Assembly: GCF_900176535.1 (NCBI RefSeq)
Contig: NZ_FWXT01000001.1
Span: forward strand, 2,604,001 to 2,668,000
From: Pedobacter africanus
GTDB taxonomy: Bacteria > Bacteroidota > Bacteroidia > Sphingobacteriales > Sphingobacteriaceae
Reading direction: 5' to 3'
DNA: 64,000 bases
In this document: positions 32,621-44,600 of the stretch, piece after piece
How the letters are laid out: the number at the start of each line of letters is the position of its first letter
Position numbering within the stretch: position 1 is the first letter of the stretch
Made by a program: the position numbers and the translations under genes
Notes under the pieces: generated by a model
What the model was told of the DNA's origin: nothing
Database searches by the model: none
The model's input: the letters and a program-made list of their open reading frames with translations, nothing else

Positions 32621-35600
32621 ATGAACAAACGTCTTCTTCTTTTTTTTATTGCGCAGTTTTTTACCTGCGCTGCAGCCTTCGCGCAATTTACCTTAACCGA
32701 GAATTTTAAGAAAAGTTATGCCCCTGGCATTGTTATGGGGGGCGATGCCATTTTAACCTCGGGTAGTGTTGACAATGTAAATCAGGGATGGTTGAGACTT
32801 ACCCCGAATATTGGTAATAAAAGGGGATATGCTTATATAGATAAGGCATTTCCATCGACTTTGGGGGTGTTGCTTGATTTTGAGTACAAAACCTGGCATG
32901 ATGACAATAACAGCGGTGCAGATGGCATCGTGGTTTTCTTGTTTGACGGTTCCGTTACGTCCGGTCAATTTGTATTGGGAGGTACAGGTGCAGCGTTGGG
33001 TTATACACCGAGAACGGATGTTACCCCAAGCCAAGCCGGTTTGAAGGGGGCTTACCTTGGTATTGCCCTGGATGAGTTCGGAAATTTCTCTGCCGCCGCC
33101 GGGACGCCCGGGGGCACTGCGCCAGGGCTTACCGCTCAGCAAAGACCTAATAGTATTACAGTAAGGGGCAGGGAATCGGACAATTACAGAATATTGGCTA
33201 CTTCGAACCCACCGGGCGGTACACAGATACAGTATACTACAAACACGGCAACCAGACCTGCTGATGCTTCGTTTTACCGTAGGGTGCAGGTAGAAATAAA
33301 ACCGAACGCTACCGGTAAATATGATATCATCGTAAGATGGGCTACCACGCCTACCGGAGCCTTAACACAAGCATTCAGCTACACGCTGGTCGATCAGCAG
33401 GGAGTCAGCTATACGCCTCCTTCTACTTTGAAAGTCGGTTTCACTTCTGCTACGGGTGGTTCACAAAACAACCACGAGATCCGCAACCTCACTGTAACTA
33501 CTCCGGGAAACGTGAGGGTTGGCAAAAGAGCAGATAAGGATGTACTGCGGACAATTTCCAGCGGAAATGCCAACCAGGTCACTTATACCGTTGAAGTTGT
33601 AAACGATAATAGCGTTGCACTTAATAATATAGAATTTAAAGACAGGTTAACAGATGCCAATGGTGTTCTGATTCCATTAAGTGCGTTTAACATTAGCAGT
33701 GTAAGTCATACCGGTTTCCTGGCAGGTACTACGGTAAACAAAACAGGTACAACGAATGAGCTTCTGGGCAGCCTGAACATGGCCGCGGGAGCAACAGGAA
33801 AAATTACGGTTACCGGAACTTTAAGTGCGGTACCCGCAGGGAACACGCTTCGAAATACGGCGACAATCAATCCGACAGACATTACAGACCTGGACCCGGA
33901 CAACAACGTTGCCGAAGTAAATACTCCGGTGCTTGCTGAAAACGTGGACCTTACGATTGCGAAAACTGTGGGCGTCCCATGTCTTAATGCGGCAAACGGA
34001 AATGATTTTAATGTCGTCGTTTCCAATGTAGGTGCGGTGGCCACCTCTGGAAATAAGATCGTGGTAACCAAAACCTACCCAACCAGCTATACTTTTACTG
34101 CGCTTTCCAACCCCAACTGGACTTTAAGCGCAAGGACTACCTCCGGGTCGAATTATGTTTACACTTATACGTATACAGGGGGTAATCTGGCCTCAGGGGC
34201 AAGCGCTTCGCCAATAAGCTACCGTATTAAAGTTCCATCAGGTGTAAGTTCCTACCCTGACGATATACAGGTAAATTATTTAAATAACGCTAATGCAAAT
34301 ATAGAAGTTGCGGCCAACCAGGGCAACAATACCGCAAGCAATACCATTGCAACAGTTTCGGCCAAACCAGCAGCGGTTGCAACGGTTACCTATTGTCTGA
34401 ATTCTACGGCAGCAGCACTCTCTGCCACGCCAACAAATGGCAATACTTTATTGTGGTACAGGACCAAGGGCGGGGTATCATCTTTAAATGCACCGGTACC
34501 TAGTACCACAACCGCAGGAAATACCAGTTATTTTGTTACCCAAACCAATGGAAGCTGCGAAAGTGATTACGCCGAAATTGTAGTTACTGTACAGGCCGCA
34601 GTTAATGCCGGTGGCATTGCAGGCAATCAAACCATTTGCAATGGTTCGGCGCCTGTGGCCCTGACCTCTTCAACGGGAGGTAGCGGCGGTACCTCCGGGG
34701 CGACGGCAGCTTACAGATGGGAACAGTCTGCCGATGGCGGAACTTCCTGGACGGCCATACCCGGTGCAACCACCACCACCTATGCGCCGGCAGCGCTTAC
34801 AACCACCACACAGTTCAGGAGGGTTTACAGTACAACACTAAATGGTGTGTCTTGTGAGGCCGCTACCAATCCTGTTACCATTACGGTTCAGAACATAACT
34901 GGTGCCGGAACCATTGGTGCCAATCAAAGTATCTGTACGGGAACAGTCCCGGCGGCCTTTACTTCAGTTACCAATGGAAGTGGATCAGCCGGTGCTACAC
35001 TCAGTTACAAATGGGAAAGTTCTACAAACGGGACCTTATGGACAACCATTAACAATGCAACATCGGCGGGCTATACCCCAACTGCGGCCTTAACCGCAAC
35101 AACCCAGTTCAGAAGGACGACAATCTCTACACTCAATAGCGTTGCCTGTTCTTCAGTGCCATCCAATGTAGTTACCGTTACGGTTAACCAGGTCCCTACC
35201 ACTGCAAACGCAGGTCAGGATGCAGAACAGTTTAATTCCGGCGTGTTTACTTTACAGGGCAATGCACCGGCTGTAGGAACGGGTTTGTGGACCGTAGCAA
35301 GCGGAATAGCAACTATTGATGATCCAGCTAACCGCAATACTACTGTGACCATTGCAGAAAACACCAGCGCAACTTTAAGGTGGAGCATCAGTAATGGCCC
35401 TTGCGCTATTTCTGCCGATGATGTGAAAATTACCTATACCAAAAGGGCCGATTTACAGGTGAGCAAAACGGTTGACAAGGCAACACCAAAAGTTGGAGAT
35501 AACGTGACTTTTACCATAACAGCTAAAAACAACGGGCCAAGTGATGCGAGCGGGGTTAAGGTTACAGATATTTTAAAAGCAGGCTATACTTTTGTAAGCA

Positions 35601-38600
35601 GCTCTTCAGCAAATTATACTCCTGCGGACGGGGTATGGCTGCTGGGTAATCTCGAAAATGGCGCGGCCCAAAGCCTTACCGTCATTGCACGTGTGAATGC
35701 CAATGCCCTAGCCTCAGATTATAGCAATATTGCCAGTATCTCCGGGGGAGAAACAGATCCGGACGGGAGCAACAATACCACAACTTTAAATACAGTTGTC
35801 CCTGTTCCTTCGGCAGATATTGAAATCAATAAAACCGCCACACCAAAACCTGCAGTTGCAGGTCAGTCCCTTACCTATACCATTACTTTAAAAAACAACG
35901 GGCCTAGTACGCTTAAAACTTCTGATGTTTTTGTGGTTACAGAAAACCTTCCGGCAGGGTATACGGCCAATGCTTTTACCCCTTCGGCGGGAACGTTTAA
36001 CCCGGCTAATGGAAACTGGAACGGACTGAACCTGGCCGCAGGCCAGCAGGCAACTTTAAGCATTGCAGGAACAGTTGCGGTAGCAGCTAGCGGAACATTG
36101 ACCAATACCGTTTCGGTTGCTGTTCCGGCCACAATTTCAGATCCGAACATCAGCAACAACAGTAAAACCGACAATACGGTAATTGGCCGGCAGCTTGATC
36201 TGGGCATTAGCAAAACATCGTCGCCAAAACCTGTAATTGCAGGTAACAACTTAACCTATATCCTTACTTTAAGCAACAATGGCCCTTCGGCTTTACTGGT
36301 ATCAGATGTTGTAAAACTGAATGAAAACTTTCCCGCAAATTACACCGCCTCAACCTTTACCCCATCGGCCGGGGTTTTTGACAAGAACACCGGAAACTGG
36401 ACCGGGTTAACCTTAACCCAGGGACAAACTGCAACTTTAACCATTACAGGTACTGTGGCAGCAAATGCTGTAGCAACGCTGAGCAATACCGTGAGTATTA
36501 CTGCCCCAGCTGGCACTACTGATAACAATACGGCAAACAACACCGCTACCGAACTGACTGCAGTTAGCCGCTCTATTGATTTTGAAATCAGCAAAACCGC
36601 AACGCCAAAACCGGCAATAGCTGGTGAAAACTTAACCTACACCATAACATTGAGCAACAAAGGTATAAGTGCAATGAGTGCTGCCGATGTTTTAAAGGTT
36701 ACCGATGTCCTGCCCCCGGGCTTTACCGGGGCCAGCTATAATGCGTCGGCAGGTACTTATAATGCGGCCACAGGAGATTGGACCGGTTTAACCCTGGCCA
36801 GCGGGCAAAATGCCAGTTTAACCATTACCGGGAAAGTGGCTGCGAGCGCCACCGGCACGCTGACAAACAAAGCCGTTTTAACCGTACCTGCCGGAATAAC
36901 CGATCCGACCGGAACCAATAATGAATCGACAGACAATACCACTATTGTGGCCAAGCCTGTTCTGGCCATTACCAAATCGGGGGCTTCAGGCTTAACAGCG
37001 GGCTCCACGGTAAATTACACCCTCAAAATTGTAAATACCGGAAGCAGTGATGCCATCAATGCACAGATCAATGATGCTGTTCCTGCATCGGTAGAAAATG
37101 TAACCTGGGCCGCTACACCTAATGGGGCTGCCACATTGGTTTCCGGAGGCACCGGGAATGGCAATGCTGTAGCACTGAGGGCCAACATTCCGGCAGGAAA
37201 TGTAAATAACTATATCAGCGTCAACATCAGCGGAACATTAAACCCGGGGGCTGCGGGCAATATCATCAACACCGCTTCGGTGCTGCCTGCAGAGCCTCAG
37301 GGCTCGGGGAGCAACTCCTCGGTAAATGCCAACGTAACCAGTTCATCCGGAATTGTGGTGTCAAAAGCAGGCGCATCTTCGGCCGCAGCCGGAGACGCGA
37401 TTGCTTACCGGATTGAAGTTGGAAATAACGGGCCAAGTAATGCAACAGGAGTTCAGATCGCAGATCTCGTTCCGGCGGCATTGACCAACGTGAGCTGGAC
37501 AAGCCAGGTTCAGGGTGGAGCAGCCATAATCAGCGGGGCTGCCGGCTCAGGAAACAACATCAACCTGATTGCGAATGTACCGGCTGGTGTACAGCATAAA
37601 GTCATTTTGAATGTAACAGGAACAGTAAAGCCCGATTATGCAGGTTCCATTACAAATACTGTTGTTGCCACGCCACAGGAAGCGGGCAGCACACCCATAC
37701 AGGCGCAGGCAGTAACCGGTGTTAACAGCAGGCCGGTGTTTACAATTGTAAAAAATGGCCCTACTACGGTAATTGCCGGTAATGCCATTGCCTATACCAT
37801 TACGGTAAGAAACACCGGTCCTTCCAATAGTTTGAACACGGTAATTACCGATAACATTCCTTCTGGTATTACCAATGTAGCCTGGACAAGCAGCGTTATA
37901 GATGGTACCGCCAGCATTACCACCGGGGCAAGCGGAACGGGAAATGCCCTGAGCATGACCGGAAATTTTAATGCGAACAGTACCATACAGATCAATGTAA
38001 CCGGAAAAGTAAGCTCAGGACTGCTGGGCAATATCACCAATTCGGCAACCGTTAGCCCGGCCGAAGCTGGTGTTGTACCGGTAACTTCAAATGAAGTGAA
38101 GACTTCAGTAAATACAAAATCCGGATTAACCATAGCCAAGAACGGGCCATCCTCGGTGATCTCCGGTACCAATATCACCTATACCATAGAAGTTGGAAAT
38201 ATCGGGCCAAGCGATGCCCTGAATGCAGCAATTACCGATTTAATTCCTGCAGAAATACAAAACCCTTCCTGGACCACCGCTACAACGGGTGGCGTAATCA
38301 TAGTTAGCGGTGGGACCGGGAATGGGAACAACCTTCAGACTGTGGCCAATATTCCGGCCGGAGCAGGCAATAAAGTAGTAATTACCATTACCGGCAAAGC
38401 AAGTGCAGGCTATAATGGAAGCGTAACCAATACCGCAAGCGTAACGGCAAGCGAGCAAAACAGTGCTTCTCCACAATCCTCGGTTACCACCACGATCAAC
38501 AGGCTGCCCGCGGTATCAATTACCAAAAATGCCCCTTCTTCGGTTATTTCGGGAGCCAGCATCAACTATAGTATCGATGTTATCAATACCAGCACTGCTG

Positions 38601-41600
38601 ATGCGCAAAACCTGGAGATCAAAGACCTTGTTCCGTCAGAAATCAGCGCAATAAGCTGGACGGCCACTGCAGCAGGCGCTGCTACGATAAACGGAACTGC
38701 CTCGGGAACTGGGAATAGCATTGTTTTCACAGGAAATATCCCCGCTGGTGCAGCAAACAAAATCACACTGCATATCAGTGGAAAGGTTAGCCCGGCCTAC
38801 AATGGCATATTGAGCAATACGGCAACGGCAACACCTGCGGAAACCGGTACTGCAGCAAAAACCTCTACGGTTAATACAGTTGTACAGAAAATGCCGGTAC
38901 TTTCCATAGAGAAGACAGGGCCGGAAAACATCAGTGCAGGTCAAAACATCAGCTATACTTTAAAAATTAAAAACAATGCTACTGCAGATGCCGATTTGGC
39001 CGCCATTACAGATAATGTTCCTGCTGCTATCCAGAACGTCACCTGGTCTGCAACGGCAAGCGGCGCAGCGAGCATTAATGGCCCGGCAAATGGTAACGGA
39101 AACAACATCAGCCTGCTGGGCAATATCCCATCGGGAACGGGAAATGAAATTTTGGTTACCATAAATGGAAAAGTAAGCCCATCTGCAAATGCCAGCCTCT
39201 TAAACACGGCAACAGTTACCCCTGCGGAAATTGGTGCTGAAGCTAAAACATCAAATACCATAACTACCCAGGTCAGCAAAACACCTTCAGTTAGCTTGAT
39301 TAAAACCGGCCCGGCTACAGCCAAAGCAGGGGAAACGATTACCTATATTATAGATGCGGTTAATGCCGGCCCGTCTAATGCCGATAACCTGGCGATAGCG
39401 GATGTGCTGCCTGCAGTTCTAACCAATGTTACCTGGACTGCCCTGGCCAGCGGAAACTCAACTGTTGCCGCAGCTTCAGGTACTGGAAACCTGGCCTTAA
39501 ACGGAAACCTGAATGTAGGTGATGCCAACAAGATCAGGGTAATCATTAGCGGAACCATACCGGCAAACCAGTTAAATACAACCATTTCAAATACAGCGAC
39601 AGCAACTCCGGAAGAGACGGGCCTTACGATCAGTTCCAATGCGGTCAATACGGTTATTGCTAACAGGAGCAACATTTCCATCCTAAAATCAGCTCCTGTG
39701 TCTGCTAAGGCAGGCGAGCTGATAAACTATACATTACTGGTAAAAAATACGGGGCCAAGCAATGCTTTAAATGCAAGCATCGCCGATGCTGTTCCGGCCG
39801 ACATTCAGAATGTAAGCTGGACGGCTGTTGCAAACGGAACTGCAAACATCACTTTTGGTGCTTCGGGAACAGGAAATGCAGTGAATGTTAAAGCCGATCT
39901 TCCTGCCGGGGATGCCAACACTGTTCTGATCCAGATAACGGGGAAACTCAACCCGGCATTTACCGGTATATCGATCAGCAATACTGCTTCGGTTACCCCT
40001 GCTGAGGCCGGAAACCCTGCGGTTAATTCCAATGTTGCGGTTACTTCAGTAAGCAAACAGGCAGACCTGAGAATTTCAAAAACCGGTCCGGCAACCCTTT
40101 TTGCCGGTGAACAGGTCACTTATACCATTTCTGTAGAAAACCAGGGGCCGGGAGATGTTACTGACGCAACGATCAGCGACATGCTTCCTGCGTCCATCAT
40201 CAATGCCAGCTGGACTGTTGTGACTCAAGGTGCTGCCACGACTAACCTAAGCAGCGGAACCGGAAACCTGAACCTTAACGCAGCTTTGAAGGCGGGAGGA
40301 ACAGATAAGGTTATTGTTACTTTGGTTGGTACGGTAGATCCGGCTTATCAGGGCGCCGATGTGATCAATACCGCTACTGCGGTACCGCCATCAGGGGTTA
40401 CAGACCCAAGTCCGGCCAGTGCTGTGGTAACTACGGCAATTGCACGAAAAGCCAATGTAAGGATGGTGAAATCCGGGCCGGCAAATGCGAAGGCCGGTGA
40501 GGAAATAGCCTATACCTTAAAAATTACAAACCAGGGCCCAAGTACGGCCACAGGTACAACGATTATTGATAACCTGCCGGCGGGTATTGCCCCGGGATCT
40601 GCAACCTGGACCGCCACCGCTACTCCGGGGTCCAGTGTAAGTGCAGCTTCGGGAACAGGGAACATTAACCTGACAGCAGATATTGCCCCGATTTCAGGCG
40701 TTATAGAAATAAAGATCAAGGCTTTGGTAAGCCCTTCGCTAACTGACGCTGCTTTGATCTCAAATACGGCAACTGCCGCGGTTGCTGCCGGCATTACAGA
40801 TCCGGAACCCGCAAACAATACCTCAACATTTAGTACCATTATAGATAACGACCCGAATTTTACGGTAGCCAAATCCGGACCTGCAAACGCAAATGTAGGC
40901 GATCAGATCACCTATACAATCCTGGTTAAAAATACCGGTTCGGGCGATATTACCGAAGCCTTTATTGTAGATAATGTGCCAGACGATGTTGAAGTACTTA
41001 ACTGGACGGCAACTGTCAATGGTACCGCTTTGATTAAAGCCGGTTCGGCATCATCGGGTACAACGAACAATGTGTATACTGTTGCAGATATTCCTACAGG
41101 TAATAACAGTGTATTGATTACCATTAACGGACTGATCAAACAAAGTGCCGGTTCTACCTTCACAAATAAAGCGGAAGCAACTTCAGGCGTAGTTAAAGGC
41201 AGTTCGGTCTCCACAAGTGTTAACCGCTCAACCGATATTGCGGTGATCAAAGCTGGTCCTCAGACTGCCTCTGCCGGCGAGCGCATGACCTACACGATAA
41301 ATGTGTACAACAATGGCTCGGTTGATGTTGCCGGTCTGGTGATTACAGACAATGTGAATGCCTTGCTTACAGATGTAAGCTGGACGGCAACCGCAACAGG
41401 CTCGGCACGGATCAGCTCGGTACCAAACGGTACAGGTAACAATGTACAGTTAACCGCAGATATTTCCGGTGGCCAGGATAACTACATCACGGTTACCATT
41501 AATGGAAAAATTCCTTCGAATGCTGTTTTAGGCCCTTTGTCCAACACCGCAACGATAACGCTGCCTGCAGGTGTTACAGATTACAATATGGCCAACAATA

Positions 41601-44600
41601 CCTCGCAGGTAAGCACGGCTGTCATTAGTAACCCAACCCTGGTGGTACAAAAAACAGGGCCTGCTACAGCTGCTGCAGGAAACCAGATCACCTACAAAAT
41701 TAAAGTAGACAACACCGGTCCAAGCGATGCCGCTACGGTAAATATTGCAGACCTTTTACCGGCTGAACTTACTGCCATACAATGGCAGGCTTCAGTTGAT
41801 GGTACAGCCGCAAGCATTACCGGGGCAAACAGCGGAACAGGAAATGTGGCTGTAAATGCCGGTATCCCTGCTGGCGCACGTGTGGTGGTAGATTTGACAG
41901 GTACCATTAACCCTGATTTTGCAGGAACCATAAAAAACACCGCAACAGCTAAAATAGGCAGCAACCCTGCAGTATCCTCACCAGAAATCAATACTGTTGT
42001 CGATAAATTAACAAACCTGACCATTGTTAAGTCTGCCGCAAATGCTTTGAGTGCCGGACAACCGATTGTTTATACCATTGAACTGGGTAACAACGGCCCG
42101 AGCAACGCTTTCGGAGCAGTATTAACGGATAACATTCCGGCGGCCATCCTTAACCCAGCCTGGTCTTCCAGTGCTTCGGGGGGTGCTATGGTTACAGCAA
42201 ATGGCACAGGAAGCGGAAATACGCTGTCCCTGACCGGAAATATTCCGAAGGGCGGAAAGATCTATGTTACCATTAATGGTACATTAGCTGCCAATGTAAG
42301 CGGAAACGTTTCAAACACAGCAACAGTTACCCCTTCGGAACCAGGAAACCCTCCTGTTGTTTCCACCCCGGCTGTTACCGCAGTAAAACAGACACCTGGG
42401 CTGCTGCTCACAAAATCTGCCCCAACGCTTTCTTCTGGTGGCAGGAGCATTACCTATGCTCTTAAGCTGAGCAATTCAGGGCCTTCTGATGCAACGGGAA
42501 CGATTTTAACGGACGCCGTTCCTGGGAATGTTGAAAATGTGAGCTGGACCAGTAGTACTTTGAATGGGGCAACGGTCCTCTCCGGTGACACAGGTTCAGG
42601 GAATAACGTATCCTTAACCGCCAACATTCCTGCAAACGGAAGTATAGATGTCCTGATCAGCGGTACAATTAACCCATTGTTCAAAAATACGTTGGTCAAT
42701 ACAGCCACTGCTATGCCATCAGAACCAGGTATTCCGAAAGTTCAAAGCACAGCTTCCACATCGGTTACACCGGCAGTAGATTTTGCGATCTCGAAAAGCG
42801 GTCCGGCAAATGTATCTGCAGGCGAAACGATTAACTATCAGGTTGTAGTTAAAAACAATGGCCCGAGTACGGCATTGAATGCGCTGATTGCAGATGTTGT
42901 TCCGCCAGAGATCAGCAACGTAAACTGGACGGCCACTGCAGAAGGTGCAACTGCAATTTTATCTGCAGATCAGGGCACAGGCAATAACATTTTAGTAAAT
43001 GCCGATCTGCCATCAGCAGCGGCCGATCGTATTGTGATAAATATTACCGGAACGGTTTTATCTTCATTTAATGGAACCATCAGCAATACCGCAAGCGTTA
43101 CCCCTGCTGAAACCGGAACAGCCGTAATTTCTACACCCGTTACAACGGTGGTGAACAGGCAGCCTGTAATTAAGGTTACAAAAGGAGGTCCGGCCATATT
43201 GAAGTCTGGCAACAGGATCAGCTACCTGATTAAGGTAGTAAATGAAGGGACAGCTGACGCGCTTAACCTGGCCATAAACGATGCTGCACCAGCAGTACTT
43301 ACCAATGTAAGCTGGACTGTAGAAAACCTTGGAGCAGCAACAAGTTCGGCAACCAGCGGCTCTGGTGACATCAACATCACAGCAGACCTTCCGGCAGGGG
43401 CTGCAAATGCGGTTAACATTTATGTGAGTGGAGAAATTCCGGCTGCTTTTGATGGTACAATCCAGAATTCAATCACTGCGCAGCCTTCAGAGAGCGGGGC
43501 TTCAGGCTCAACATCCTCGGTGTCAACCACAGTTTACCGCTCGGCTTTAACGCTGGTTAAAACGGCTTTAAATGCGGTAAGCAAAGCTGGTGACATCATC
43601 AACTACGAACTGAGCATCAGCAATACCGGCACCTCTGTTTTAACAAACCTGGTTATTGAAGACGCAGGCGCAGATGCAGGTAGCATTACACCTGCAGGTA
43701 TTGCATCGCTGGCAGCAGGGGCTACCGTTAAGGTGGCCGCTAAACACACGCTTAGCCAGGCCGATGTAGACCAGGGCAGGTTCAGCAATAGTGCTTCAGT
43801 TTCGGCAAAAGCCCCGGACGCTACTGAAATCAGTGATATTTCCGGAAACACAGCGGGAGATGATTTGCCTACGGTGGTACAAATTACACCAGCCCCGGGG
43901 CTAACACTTGTTAAAAAGGTAAGCGGAACTGTTCCAAACCAGGCCGGACAGATCATAAACTATGATCTGACGGTTAAGAACACAGGTAATGTTACCTTAA
44001 GCAATTTGCTGGTAACCGATGCGAATGCCGTTGTTTCCGGTAGCCCGATCATTCAGCTGGCACCTGGCGCAAGTGCCGTTGTTACGGCAAGCCATGTGCT
44101 TACACAGGCCGATGTAGATGCAGGGACCTATGTTAACACTGCAGAAGTTACCGCCAGTCCGGCTATAGGGACTAATGTTTCCGATAAATCCGGAACAGCG
44201 GAAACAAATGATGATCCGACGGTAAGTACGATTGTACCTGGCGGAAGCATGAGTCTGACCAAAGTTGCAAACAATACCGGGAACAAGGCTGGTGATGTGA
44301 TCAATTATACCATAGTCGTAAAAAATACAGGAAATGTCACTTTAAGCGATGTCGTGGTAACTGACACAGGAGCCGACGCGGGATCTGTTCTACCTGCAGC
44401 CATAGCTGTTTTGGCACCAAATGCAACGGCAACCTTAACCGCCCGCCATACCTTAACCCAAAATGATGTAGACAATGGAAGTTACAGTAACCAGGCAGCT
44501 GTTACTGCGCGGGATACCAAGGGAACACTTGTTGTAACACCTAAATCGGACGATCCGAATACACCGCAGGCAGACGATGCAACGGTAGTGGGCATTGCAG